This document shows, piece after piece, positions 1 through 8,714 of a stretch of DNA of 64,000 nucleotides. The stretch's first letter is position 1. Every line of letters begins with the position of its first letter. Source of the DNA: Bryobacterales bacterium KBS 96 (GTDB lineage: Bacteria; Acidobacteriota; Terriglobia; Bryobacterales; Bryobacteraceae); NCBI GenBank assembly GCA_000381625.1, contig KB906767.1, positions 3,863,304-3,927,303 of the forward strand, written 5' to 3'. The position numbers were made by a program, and so were the translations under genes. Under the pieces are notes generated by a model, which searched no databases, was not told where the DNA came from, and saw nothing but the letters and a program-made list of their open reading frames with translations.

Positions 1-2
1 GG

Positions 3-1838
3 CTCAAGCCGGGCGCCTCCATTCAGAAGGCGGCGGGCGAGTTGTTCAGCATCTGCAAACACCAGGAATCAGCCGAGCGCCGGAGTCTCGCAAACCCTCA
101 ATTGGCAAATACGGCGGATCAGGTTGTTCTCGAGCCGGCCGCTCGCGGGTTTTCTTATCTTGCGGGCCAGTTGAAGAAACCCCTTTCAATCTTGTTCGTC
201 ATAGTCGCGGTCGTGCTGCTGATCGCGTGCGCCAACGTCGCCAATTTGATGCTCGCCCGCGGCGCGACCAGACGACGCGAAATCGCGGTTCGTCTGGCGC
301 TTGGTGCAAACCGCCGGCGCGTGATATCGCAACTGCTTACCGAGAGCATGTTGATTGCATTTCTCGGCGGTGCATGCGGCATTCTGGTTTCATTGGCCGG
401 AATCCACGTCCTTTTGCGGTTTGTGCCACAAAGCGGTTCGCAGCTAGTCAACGGTATCAACGCGACACTCGACTGGCGCGTGCTCGCCTTCACGGTAACG
501 GTTTGTATCCTTACCGGCCTTCTATTTGGCATCGTGCCGGCTTGGCAGTCTACCCGGCCCGACCTTGTTCGTCCCCTAAAAGAAGACGTGCCCGGCTCGA
601 CAGCGACGCGTTTTACGCTCCGACGAGGACTCGTCGTTCTGCAGGTAGGCTTATCGCTGCCACTGCTTGTCGGAGCGGCATTGTTCGCGCGAACACTCGG
701 CAATTTACGCGAACGGGACACAGGGTTCGCCCCCAAAAACGTTTTCGTAGCGTCTGTCGATCCCACGCGTTTTGGGTATACCGGTCAGCGTACCCGAGAT
801 TTCTACGATCGCCTCTGCGCGCGGACCGCAGCCCTGCCGGGGGTGCGCGCCGCCAGTCTTGCCTTGCTGACGCCTCTTACGGGTTCGAGTTGGAACGGCA
901 GCGTCACAGTCGAGGGCTACACCTGGAAGCGCGGTGAGAGGAACAAAATTTGGCTTGATGCCGTGGGACCCCGCTATTTCGATGTCATCGGGACGCCGCT
1001 GCTGTTGGGCCGTGACTTCACCGACCTGGACAATCCTGCCACTGCGATCGAACTGCCGGATCATATTGTTCCTGGACAGCAATTGCCGGATCAGCCGGGC
1101 CGGCATGTCGCAATCGTGAACGAAACGTTCGCCCGGCATTTTTTCGGAGATCGCGGCGCTGTCGGCATGCACGTCGCCATGGGCGGGCCTTTCCGCAACT
1201 CTTATGAAATTGTTGGCGTCGTAAAGGACGCCCGCTATTTCAGCGTCCGGAATGCTGCCGACTCTATGATGTTCATCCCGGTCTGGCGGCGCTTTGCGGC
1301 GCAGCGCGAGCTTGTGATCCGCGCCTCTGGCTCGATGCCCCAACTTTCAGATCTCCTGCGGAGGCAAATTCACGAACTGAATCCGGCCATCCCGCTTCTG
1401 AACATCCGCACGCTGGAGCACGATGTGAACGAGAGCATTTTGGTGGAGCGATTGGTGGCCACGCTTTCCGGATTCTTTGGCATCCTCGCGCTGCTGCTTT
1501 CCGCTGTCGGGTTATACGGTGTCGTAGCCTATACCGTGACCTGCCGCACGCGTGAAATCGGCATCCGCATCGCGGTTGGCGCGAATCGTGGGTCTGTGTT
1601 GCGCCTGGTTTTTCAAGACGTCATCGCGATGGTCTTTATTGGCGCCGCGATTGGCGCCCTCGTGGCATTTGTGGCGACTCGAGCTGTCGGAAGCATTCTG
1701 TACGGGGTAACCCCGGACGATTTGGTCAGCATGATCGGGGCGGGGCTGTTGCTAGTCGGCGCCGCCACAGGTGCGAGCTTCATTCCCGCACGCCGCGCGG
1801 CCAAAATCAATCCGATCGTGGCTTTACGATATGAGTGA
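3..1838 (+). CDS. ABC transporter permease, ADOP/MacB-FtsX type (5'-truncated by window edge)
   Basis: The reading frame is open to the first bases of the window (LKPGASIQKAAGEL before the first possible TTG start at 42), so the true start lies outside. What is visible is the end of one periplasmic MacB-type core domain, then a membrane helix (VIVAVVLLIACANVANLMLA) and the FtsX signature RRREIAVRLALGANRRR. A second core domain follows, and a second FtsX block near the C-terminus (RTREIGIRIAVGANRGSVL). Two FtsX blocks in one chain is the layout of acidobacterial duplicated orphan permeases, which usually lack an adjacent ATPase. Substrate unknown; export of small molecules or peptides is the usual guess. 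It is intact to its TGA stop. Confidence 0.9.
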   Translation, partial: LKPGASIQKAAGELFSICKHQESAERRSLANPQLANTADQVVLEPAARGFSYLAGQLKKPLSILFVIVAVVLLIACANVANLMLARGATRRREIAVRLALGANRRRVISQLLTESMLIAFLGGACGILVSLAGIHVLLRFVPQSGSQLVNGINATLDWRVLAFTVTVCILTGLLFGIVPAWQSTRPDLVRPLKEDVPGSTATRFTLRRGLVVLQVGLSLPLLVGAALFARTLGNLRERDTGFAPKNVFVASVDPTRFGYTGQRTRDFYDRLCARTAALPGVRAASLALLTPLTGSSWNGSVTVEGYTWKRGERNKIWLDAVGPRYFDVIGTPLLLGRDFTDLDNPATAIELPDHIVPGQQLPDQPGRHVAIVNETFARHFFGDRGAVGMHVAMGGPFRNSYEIVGVVKDARYFSVRNAADSMMFIPVWRRFAAQRELVIRASGSMPQLSDLLRRQIHELNPAIPLLNIRTLEHDVNESILVERLVATLSGFFGILALLLSAVGLYGVVAYTVTCRTREIGIRIAVGANRGSVLRLVFQDVIAMVFIGAAIGALVAFVATRAVGSILYGVTPDDLVSMIGAGLLLVGAATGASFIPARRAAKINPIVALRYE

Positions 1839-2198
1839 AGCTGTTACCAGCCGAGTTCCTGCTTCAACTTGGCTGCGTGAGCCTGTTACGCTCAACCCTC
1901 GAGCTTCGTGATCCGATCGGACATCGACTCCATCTCAACATCCAACGCCCGCAATGCGGCAGCATGGCTGCGTTGCCGCACCTCAACCGGAGAAGCCCAT
2001 TTATGGAGTCAGAAGCCGAGTTTCGACTCGTTCCAGTTGTTCAGCGATCCAGTGCTTGTCTTCGTCCGCTAACGGCATCGTTTCGTTATCGCTTCTCCGC
2101 GGCATTCGCACGGACCCGGAGATCGGGACTGCAAACCAAGCAAAAGAGGCGGGCTGAAAACCCTGCTCTTTTGCCTGACGATCAATTAGGCCTGGCTG
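1839..2198. other. Intergenic region between convergent genes
   Basis: About 360 bases separate the permease stop from the stop of the convergent Fe-S gene. Short reading frames on the plus strand here have no recognisable protein signature. The only structure I can support is the inverted repeat near 2142-2172, listed separately. Confidence 0.5.
2142..2172. terminator. Bidirectional terminator-like hairpin
   Basis: Arms AAAAGAG (2142-2148) and CTCTTTT (2166-2172) are perfectly complementary, with a partly paired GC-rich inner stem and a short AAAA loop. A-run on one side and T-run on the other suit rho-independent termination in both directions, and the element sits between two convergent genes. 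Function is inferred from structure and position only. Confidence 0.6.
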
Positions 2199-2522
2199 TT
2201 AGGCGCTAAACGAGCTGCCGCAGCCGCAGGTCGATTTGGTGTTGGGATTGCCGAACTTAAAGCCCGATCCTTCGAGCGTCTCGACGTAATCCACCTCGGC
2301 GCCATCCAAATAAAGCATGCTGGCTTGATCGATAAAAACCTTCAGATTTCCGAAATCGTAGGTCTTATCAAGCATGCCGGGGCTGGTTTCAAATGCCATC
2401 GAATAGCTGAACCCGGAGCAGCCGCCGCCAACTACCGCGATCCGGAGACCTGCCGGTTTCGGCTCCTGCATACTCAGGATCTCGTTCACTTTATCGACTG
2501 CTTTCTCGGTGAGATTGATCAT
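2199..2522 (-). CDS. erpA: HesB/IscA/ErpA-family iron-sulfur cluster carrier
   Basis: A 107-residue A-type carrier that takes up an Fe-S cluster and passes it to apoproteins in the cytoplasm. The three cluster-binding cysteines are present: Cys35 in GGGCSGFSY and Cys99/Cys101 in the C-terminal CGCGSSFSA. Start at 2522 is chosen because AAAGGAGT lies just upstream and the protein then begins at the family's usual point (MINLTEKAVDKV). The frame stays open upstream but that extension is not family-like. No isc or suf genes are adjacent, so ErpA versus IscA cannot be settled; the symbol is a best fit. Confidence 0.9.
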   Translation of the reverse strand: MINLTEKAVDKVNEILSMQEPKPAGLRIAVVGGGCSGFSYSMAFETSPGMLDKTYDFGNLKVFIDQASMLYLDGAEVDYVETLEGSGFKFGNPNTKSTCGCGSSFSA

Positions 2523-2782
2523 TCCAAAACTCCTTTTGCAGCGCGGAAACCGCTCAATATTTAGTTTACTATGAGTTTCGACTCGGCGAGCGGCCGAGCC
2601 GCCAAACAGTCGGCCGCTACTGCTAGAGATGCAGCGAATCCAACCGACTGTGCGAACAAAGGGCGAAATTGAGCGAAGGGCGTTCCTCTTAGCCACACGG
2701 CAAGCACGCGCCCTGCTGTTACGGGTAGAATACCTGTAGCTCACCGCAACCCGGTCCCGGCAGGCTACGTCTGAGTCGGTGT

Positions 2783-3451
2783 ATGAACGGACTGAGCGTG
2801 ACATTACCCTTCCCCGCCGCCGGGGAAGCCACTCGGGCGAAGACGAGATTGGATCACCGCAACACCGAAGAAGCTGCTCTTGTCCGGCGCGTGCAGGCCC
2901 AGGACGAAATGGCCTTCCGCGAGATCGTCGATCGCTATCAAGCGAAGGTCTATTCGATCATTTACGGCATCCTGCGCAACCGCAACGATGCTGAAGATAT
3001 TGCGCAGCAGGTCTTCGCGAAGATTTACTTCTCCATCAAGAACTTCGATTTCCGTAGCTCGCTGCTGACCTGGATCTATAAGATCACGGTGAACGAGTGC
3101 TACGATTACCTCCGCAAAAAGCGCGTCCGCAAGCTCGTATACGAGAGCGACTTTACGACGGAAGATTCCCTCCTGATGGAGAATTCCGAGCCCGCCATGG
3201 ACCTGAAGCCGGCCGTCGATGTGCAGTTAGCGCAGCGTGACTTGGTGACGAAACTGCTCTCCAAAATTTCCGACGAGGACAGGTCGCTCATCCTTTTGAA
3301 AGAGGTGGAGGGGCATTCCGTTGAGGAATTATCGCAGATGACCGGGATGAACGAGAACACGATCAAAGTGAAGCTGTTCCGCGCCCGGCAGAAGCTGGTG
3401 AAGGCGGCTCAGAGGCTTGGCAAGATGCCCGTGGCTTCTAAGTCTGCCTAG
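2783..3451 (+). CDS. ECF RNA polymerase sigma factor (RpoE-like)
   Basis: 222 residues with sigma region 2 (EMAFREIVDRYQAKVYSI ... NRNDAEDIAQQVF) at roughly 45-85, the conserved LLTWIYKITVNECYDYLR segment after it, and region 4 (ISDEDRSLILLKEVEGHSVEELSQ ... IKVKLFRARQKL) at roughly 165-210. Together these recruit core polymerase and recognise -10 and -35 elements of stress-type promoters. It is followed closely by an anti-sigma-like gene and a membrane protein on the same strand, the usual sigma/anti-sigma operon. The first 25 residues are not conserved; a later start is possible. Confidence 0.93.
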   Translation: MNGLSVTLPFPAAGEATRAKTRLDHRNTEEAALVRRVQAQDEMAFREIVDRYQAKVYSIIYGILRNRNDAEDIAQQVFAKIYFSIKNFDFRSSLLTWIYKITVNECYDYLRKKRVRKLVYESDFTTEDSLLMENSEPAMDLKPAVDVQLAQRDLVTKLLSKISDEDRSLILLKEVEGHSVEELSQMTGMNENTIKVKLFRARQKLVKAAQRLGKMPVASKSA

Positions 3452-3517
3452 ATTGGTATAGATTTGTTAATGAGCGGGCAAAGACCCGCGGTAGTGGTTT
3501 CAGCTTTCGAGGGAAAT

Positions 3518-3979
3518 ATGCACGGGCCTATCCGGGATCATTTGGAAGAACTGCTAGGAACAAACGCAGAGCGCCCCGATTCGAAGGCGCATCTGGCGTC
3601 GTGCGGCGAATGCACAAGAGAACTGGCCGACATGAGCCAGCAGGCCAGGATGCTGCGGACTCTCCGCGCCCCTGAGGATGTCGAGCCCGCTCCCGGCTTT
3701 TATGCTCGCGTGATACAGCGGATCGAAGAGCGCAAGCTCACTTCGATGTGGTCTGTGTTGATCGATACTCCGTTCGGCAAGCGCCTGGCGATTGCCTCGT
3801 TAGCCTTGGCTATCGTGCTCGGGACCTGGGTGATTGGCGTTGAAAAAGAAGATGGCCATCTTGGTTCGGGGCCTGTCATCGCGCAGCAAATCGTCGACGT
3901 TCCGGTCATCGGAGACCAGACCCAACAGAGAGACGCAGTGCTTGTGAACCTTGCCTCTTACTCTGAACCGGTGCAGTAG
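3518..3979 (+). CDS. Putative anti-sigma factor with zinc-finger-like N-terminus and one membrane helix
   Basis: About 153 residues. The N-terminal part carries an HLASCGECT motif, i.e. the H-x3-C-x2-C of ZAS-type anti-sigma domains; a single helix (LAIASLALAIVLGTWVIG) lies near residue 100 and a short tail follows. Predicted to hold the upstream ECF sigma factor at the membrane until a signal arrives. Start 3518 is preferred because GAGGG precedes the ATG at good spacing; ATG 3470 (and TTG 3464) in the same frame would add 16-18 residues. Overlap of the next gene's possible starts suggests one transcript. Confidence 0.75.
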   Translation: MHGPIRDHLEELLGTNAERPDSKAHLASCGECTRELADMSQQARMLRTLRAPEDVEPAPGFYARVIQRIEERKLTSMWSVLIDTPFGKRLAIASLALAIVLGTWVIGVEKEDGHLGSGPVIAQQIVDVPVIGDQTQQRDAVLVNLASYSEPVQ

Positions 3980-3995
3980 ACTGGTAACATCTCTG

Positions 3996-4388
3996 ATGCT
4001 GCGCCGTGATGACGCTGGGTGGACCAATCCAAAGGTCATCGCCATTCTCGCTGTAGTTTTCTTGTGCGGCTCTGCGTTTGGCGCTGCCGTAATGAGGGAA
4101 TATCTGCATGCGAAATTCATGCCGCCGGCGGGCCGCGATTTCATCTACCACGGCAAGCGCATCGATTTCGATACGTTGAAGACCGATTTAAACCTCTCTA
4201 AAGACCAGGAACGCACGGTCAGCCAGGTTTTAGACGACTTCGGGAAGTATTATCAGAATCTTGAGGAACAGCGGGATGACGTTGCGGAAGCTGGAAAGAG
4301 GCGCATCGTGGCGGTCTTGAGTCCCGATCAACGGCTGCGATTCTATCGTCTTTTTAGAGAACAGCCCCCCTCGTCGGACCAGCCTTAG
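3996..4388 (+). CDS. Membrane-anchored periplasmic Spy/CpxP-like protein (heavy-metal-resistance family)
   Basis: 130 residues: a single N-terminal helix (VIAILAVVFLCGSAFGAAV) followed by a helical periplasmic region. The segment LNLSKDQERTVSQVLDDF and the later VLSPDQRLRFYRLF are typical of periplasmic 'heavy-metal resistance'/CpxP-like sensors that bind metal or misfolded protein. Third gene of the ECF operon, so it may be the sensor that relieves the anti-sigma factor; that is inference. ATG 3996 lies 17 bases past the preceding stop; an upstream TTG (3951) would overlap that gene and gives no better match. Confidence 0.7.
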   Translation: MLRRDDAGWTNPKVIAILAVVFLCGSAFGAAVMREYLHAKFMPPAGRDFIYHGKRIDFDTLKTDLNLSKDQERTVSQVLDDFGKYYQNLEEQRDDVAEAGKRRIVAVLSPDQRLRFYRLFREQPPSSDQP

Positions 4389-4413
4389 CGCCGCCTAACA
4401 ATAAAGGGTAGGG

Positions 4414-4719
4414 TTATTTAACCTCATGGCCGGATGGCTCCGGATGTTCTCCATGGCAACTGCCACTTGAGCCACACTTATCGGCAATTTTGCGCCGTAC
4501 GGCTTCCATCAACCGGGACTGGATGTCGGCGGGCACCGCCTGCGCCTCCATCCCCTTATAAACCGTCAGCGTCTTCTGTGTCGTATCGCAAATGACCCAG
4601 CAGTTGGGGCACTCATCGACATGCTTGCGAAGCTCTTCTTTAAGTTGCGGATCCAGCAGGTCGTCGAGGTAATCGTTGAGCTCGTGCAGAAAGCGCTTAC
4701 AGGTAAGCAAGAGCGTCAT
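4414..4719 (-). CDS. Anti-sigma factor, zf-HC2 type (soluble)
   Basis: 101 residues with the zinc-binding anti-sigma motif HVDECPNCW (H-x3-C-x2-C) near residues 33-41 and a family-typical start (CKRFLHELNDYLDDLLDP). There is no membrane helix, so it is a cytoplasmic anti-sigma factor. The C-terminus is rich in Cys and His (CGSSGSCHGEH), which could respond to redox or metal. Its start overlaps the end of the upstream sigma gene by 23 bases, implying coupled translation and 1:1 production. Confidence 0.88.
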   Translation of the reverse strand: MTLLLTCKRFLHELNDYLDDLLDPQLKEELRKHVDECPNCWVICDTTQKTLTVYKGMEAQAVPADIQSRLMEAVRRKIADKCGSSGSCHGEHPEPSGHEVK

Positions 4720-5320
4720 CCCCCTTTCGCTTGAATTGGCGTGTCAATTTCTCCCGGAGCTGAAGCCGCGCTCGAAGTAACCGGCTCTTTACCGCCGATA
4801 TCGAGAGGTCCAGGGCTTCCGCAGTCTCCTCAATCGACATTTCTTCGATGTCTCGCAGCACAAAAACGGTTCTGTACGCGGGCTTTAAACTTTGCACAGC
4901 CTCATCCAAAATATTCGCCATTTCTTCCCTGGAATAGCGCTGTTCCGGGTTATCTTCCCAAACGGCGACTTCGCGGGCGACCACGTCTTCACCCGTATCG
5001 ATTGGCTCGTCAAGCGGCACGGTCTTGTCCGAACGCCGCTTCCGCAGCTTCATCAAAGCCTCGTTTACGGCGATGCGGACCAGCCACGTGTAGAATTTTG
5101 AATTGCCTTGGAAATCGTCAAGATGAGAATACGCCTTTAAGAAGGTCTCTTGCAGGACGTCTTCTGCATCCTCATCGTTTTGAGTAATCTGCTTGGCCAT
5201 CCGGAACACACGACGTTCATACTGGTTGACCAGATCGGTGAATGCATCGGCATCGCCTGCCTTGGCTTTTGCCACCAGGTCGGCTTCGTCGAATGCGGAA
5301 GCTATCGTTGTGCTGCTCAC
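4697..5320 (-). CDS. ECF RNA polymerase sigma factor (SigE/SigW-like)
   Basis: 207 residues. Region 2 (AFTDLVNQYERRVFRMA ... EDAEDVLQETFLKAYSHL, then KFYTWLVRIAVNEALMKL) is followed by region 4 (LKPAYRTVFVLRDIEEMSIEETAE ... SAVKSRLLRARLQLRE). It heads a two-gene operon with the overlapping zf-HC2 anti-sigma gene and diverges from thrS across about 100 bases. Its operon converges on the other ECF operon with only 25 bases between them. Confidence 0.95.
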   Translation of the reverse strand: MSSTTIASAFDEADLVAKAKAGDADAFTDLVNQYERRVFRMAKQITQNDEDAEDVLQETFLKAYSHLDDFQGNSKFYTWLVRIAVNEALMKLRKRRSDKTVPLDEPIDTGEDVVAREVAVWEDNPEQRYSREEMANILDEAVQSLKPAYRTVFVLRDIEEMSIEETAEALDLSISAVKSRLLRARLQLREKLTRQFKRKGDDALAYL

Positions 5321-5420
5321 GGGAATTCGCGCCGCGAGGATGCGGCCACCTTATAGGTCTCCAGTTTAGCAACGCGCTTATGCCCGTTTTGCTAATCTCA
5401 AGGATAATCCCCCGCAAATC

Positions 5421-7355
5421 ATGAGCAGCTTTATCGTCACTCTGCCCGACGGCAGCCAGCAGACCGTTTCGGCCGGAACTCGCCCTTTTGACGTCGCGAA
5501 ACAGATCAGCCCGCGTCTCGCCGGCGACGCGATTGTCGCCAAAGTGAATGGGCAGTTATGGGATTTGACCCGCCCGATCGAGAGTGACGCCACGGTGGAA
5601 ATTCTTACGGCGAAGGGCCCCGAGGCGCTTCAAGTCTACCGCCACTCGACGGCGCATTTGTTGGCCGCAGCCGTCCTGGAGCTATTTCCGGAGACTAAAC
5701 TCGGAATCGGCCCCCCGATCGAGAGCGGATTTTACTACGATTTTCAGCGCGAGGCGAGGTTCACCCCCGAAGATCTGGAACGGATCGAAGCCAAGATGGC
5801 GGAAATCCAGAAGAGAAATCTTCCGTATGAGCGCAAGCTGACGCGTAAGGAAGATGGTCTTGCGAAATATTCCGGCGACTGGATGAAGAAGGAGTTAATC
5901 GAAGAGCGGGCGGGTGAAGTTTTCTCCGAATACACGCTCGGTCCCAATTTCATCGATTTTTGCCGCGGCCCGCACGTCCCGTCCACTGAAAAGTTGAAGG
6001 CTTTCAAGCTGCTCTCCATCGCCGGCGCCTATTGGAAGGGCAGCGAAAAGAATCCGCAGCTTCAGCGCATTTACGGCACCGCATTTTTCTCGAAGAAGGA
6101 TCTGGAAGATTACCTGAATCGTCTGGAAGAAGCGAAAAAGCGCGACCACCGCCGCCTTGGCAAAGAACTCGAGCTGTTCACCGTGAACGAATCCGTGGGG
6201 GCCGGGCTACCGTTATGGCTGCCGAAGGGCGCGACCGTCCGCCGCGTGCTCGAAGAATATATCCTCGAGCGCGAGCGCGCGTCCGGGTACCAGCACGTGT
6301 ACACGCCGGACCTCGCGAAAATCGAGCTCTACCAGCGATCCGGTCATTGGGAGCATTATCACGACGATATGTTCCCGCCCATGGACCTCGAAACCGAGCA
6401 AATGGTGCTGCGCCCCATGAACTGCCCGCACCACATCCTTATTTACGAAGCGAAGAAGCGCAGCTATCGCGATCTTCCCGTGCGGATCGCGGAGTTGGGA
6501 ACTATGTACCGCTATGAGCGCTCAGGCGTGTTGAGCGGACTGAGCCGCGTGCGCTGCATGACCCTGAACGATGCCCACATCTTCTGTACGCCGGATCAGA
6601 TCAAAGAAGAGTTCACCGGCGTCATGAAACTGGTGGAACAAGCGTATCGCGACCTCGGCATCACGCAGTATCGCTACCGGCTGTCGCTGCGCGATAAAGC
6701 GAATAAAGAGAAATACGTCGACAACGACGAGATGTGGGCGCTCGGCGAGCGTGTGTTGCGGGAAGCCATGGATTCGCTCGGATTGCCTTACGTAGAAGCG
6801 CCCGGCGAAGCGGCCTTCTACGGGCCCAAGCTCGACATCCAGCTTGCCGACGTGATGGGACACGAGGAGACCTACTCGACCATTCAAATCGATTTCCACC
6901 TGCCGAATCAGTTCGGATTGAGCTATGTCGCGGCGGACGGAAAGGAGCATCGCCCTGTTATTATTCACCGCGCGATCGTCAGCACTATGGAGCGCATGGT
7001 CTCCTATCTGATCGAGCTGTACGCCGGAGCGTTTCCCGTTTGGCTCTCACCGGTGCAGGCCACAGTGCTGCCCATTACCGATAAGCAAAACGAGTATGCG
7101 CGTAACATTCACGCCCGGCTGCTCGCGGCCGGAATCCGGGCCGAAATCGATGATCGCAGCGAGAAGGTGAATTTTAAAATCCGCGAAGCGCAGCTTCAAA
7201 AAGTTCCATTTATGCTCGTGGTCGGCACGCGCGAGGAGGAAAACGGACAAGTATCCGTCCGCAACCGCAAGCATGGCGATCGGGGCGTGACGTCGGTCGA
7301 CGAATTTCTCGCAAGCATTCAAAGGCTGATTGCCGACAAAACTCCGTCCGAGTGA
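5421..7355 (+). CDS. thrS: Threonyl-tRNA synthetase
   Basis: Charges tRNA-Thr with threonine in the cytoplasm. At 644 residues it is full length: TGS domain (1-60), the editing N2 domain with HSTAHLLAAA and the CRGPHV motif, then the class II core with RPMNCPHH (contains the zinc-binding Cys), motif 2 (MYRYERSG) and motif 3, and an anticodon-binding C-terminal domain from about residue 540. ATG 5421 puts the TGS domain at residue 1. The stop overlaps the next gene's start as GTGA (7352-7355). Confidence 0.98.
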   Translation: MSSFIVTLPDGSQQTVSAGTRPFDVAKQISPRLAGDAIVAKVNGQLWDLTRPIESDATVEILTAKGPEALQVYRHSTAHLLAAAVLELFPETKLGIGPPIESGFYYDFQREARFTPEDLERIEAKMAEIQKRNLPYERKLTRKEDGLAKYSGDWMKKELIEERAGEVFSEYTLGPNFIDFCRGPHVPSTEKLKAFKLLSIAGAYWKGSEKNPQLQRIYGTAFFSKKDLEDYLNRLEEAKKRDHRRLGKELELFTVNESVGAGLPLWLPKGATVRRVLEEYILERERASGYQHVYTPDLAKIELYQRSGHWEHYHDDMFPPMDLETEQMVLRPMNCPHHILIYEAKKRSYRDLPVRIAELGTMYRYERSGVLSGLSRVRCMTLNDAHIFCTPDQIKEEFTGVMKLVEQAYRDLGITQYRYRLSLRDKANKEKYVDNDEMWALGERVLREAMDSLGLPYVEAPGEAAFYGPKLDIQLADVMGHEETYSTIQIDFHLPNQFGLSYVAADGKEHRPVIIHRAIVSTMERMVSYLIELYAGAFPVWLSPVQATVLPITDKQNEYARNIHARLLAAGIRAEIDDRSEKVNFKIREAQLQKVPFMLVVGTREEENGQVSVRNRKHGDRGVTSVDEFLASIQRLIADKTPSE

Positions 7356-8527
7356 TCGCCGTCGAAATAGCTATCGGGGCGCTGGTCGCCGGGTCGTGGG
7401 TCTACTGCGTACTCGGGATCGTCGCCGCGCGGGCTCAGGGAAAAGATAGAGGGCATTCACGCTCGCTTGACATCGAGACGAGTCTCAATGCGGCAGACAC
7501 GAGTGTCCGCGCCGCTTCTGTGGGAATTTCGGTGCTGAAACCGCTGGCCGGGATTGAACACAGCCTCGAAGTCAACCTCCGATCGTTTTTCGAGCAGCGT
7601 TATCCGAATTTCGAACTTTTGTTTGCCGTGCGCGAATCGTCAGATCCGGCCGTAAGCTTAGTCCGACAGCTCCAGGCCGAGTATCCCGATGTTGCCTCGC
7701 GGCTCATCGTCACGGGGGAACCTCCTTACACCAACGCGAAGGTTTTTAGCCTGAGCCGGATGACTCCGGCCGCCGTGTACGACGTGCTGATCACTAGCGA
7801 TAGCGATGTCCGTGCCGGAGCCGGCTTTCTGGAACGCGTCGCTCTCGAGATAGAGCACGATCGGTATGACCTGGCAACGTGCCCGTATCGTGCCGTGCCC
7901 GGGGTGCATATCTGGTCGCTTCTCGAGGCGCTTGGAATTAATACCGAGTTCTGGGGCGGCGCATTCGTGGCCAAACTCATCGAAGGCGTGCGTTTCACGG
8001 TTGGTCCGACCGTCATTGCCCGGCGCAAGATATTCGACGCGATCCCCTGGGACTGCCTCAGCCGCTATCTCGCCGAGGATTTCGTGCTTGGGCAGCGCGC
8101 CGCCGAACTGGGCTTTCGCGTCGATCTGTCGCAAGTGCTTGTTGAGCACCACCTGGGCGACGACAGCTTCAAAGAGAATTTCAGCCACCGGTTGCGCTGG
8201 GCTCGCAGCACCCGTCGATCGCGGCCATGGGGCTACATCGGGCAGATTTTTACGAATCCGCTGCCGCTCGCGATCATCTTGGCCGCGATTGCGCCGCGGC
8301 TCTGGTTCGTACTGGTCGCGACGGCTATCCTTCGCGCGTTCACGGCCTATGCCACCGCCGGTTGGGTGCTGCGCGATCCCCTCTGCCGCCGCTGGTGGTT
8401 TCTGATTCCGGTCCAGGATCTACTCAGTTTCGTGTTCTGGTGGGCCGGGTTTAGCGGCAATCGTATTTCCTGGAGAGGACGGAGGTACCGGCTTCGGGCA
8501 GACGGGACGTTCGATCTCGTGGGGTGA
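7352..8527 (+). CDS. hpnI: HpnI-like / ceramide-glucosyltransferase-type membrane glycosyltransferase (GT2)
   Basis: 391 residues with an N-terminal helix, the GT2 start ISVLKPLAGIEHSLEVNL, the DxD-like TSDSDVRAG, the acidic AEDFVLGQRA, the processivity-type RLRWARSTR motif, and C-terminal helices. This matches HpnI, which adds N-acetylglucosamine to bacteriohopanetetrol, and also ceramide glucosyltransferases; the two families are hard to separate by eye. No hopanoid genes lie nearby. It is translationally coupled to thrS by a 4-base overlap, an unusual partner. Confidence 0.8.
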   Translation: MIAVEIAIGALVAGSWVYCVLGIVAARAQGKDRGHSRSLDIETSLNAADTSVRAASVGISVLKPLAGIEHSLEVNLRSFFEQRYPNFELLFAVRESSDPAVSLVRQLQAEYPDVASRLIVTGEPPYTNAKVFSLSRMTPAAVYDVLITSDSDVRAGAGFLERVALEIEHDRYDLATCPYRAVPGVHIWSLLEALGINTEFWGGAFVAKLIEGVRFTVGPTVIARRKIFDAIPWDCLSRYLAEDFVLGQRAAELGFRVDLSQVLVEHHLGDDSFKENFSHRLRWARSTRRSRPWGYIGQIFTNPLPLAIILAAIAPRLWFVLVATAILRAFTAYATAGWVLRDPLCRRWWFLIPVQDLLSFVFWWAGFSGNRISWRGRRYRLRADGTFDLVG

Positions 8528-8714
8528 GGTGGACAGCGAGATCTCTCATGCCGAATTGGAAAAGTACTCCGGAACCTAGCTCGTTGGCTGGTAAACTAAA
8601 GAATCGGTCGTTCTGGGTGTCCAGCCGCCATTTGTTGTGCGTGCCGATCCTGGTTGGTGTACGATTAGCCCGGTCAGAACCGATTCATACTGCAAGGAGT
8701 ATCAGTCGTAGCCA

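Noticed and set aside
1835-2209. 124-codon plus-strand frame after the ABC permease
   Set aside because: No recognisable protein features, contains the terminator-like hairpin, and runs into the convergent Fe-S gene.
8528-8714. Possible SAM riboswitch before metK
   Set aside because: I looked for SAM-I/II-like conserved cores and helices and found only short, unconvincing complementarity.
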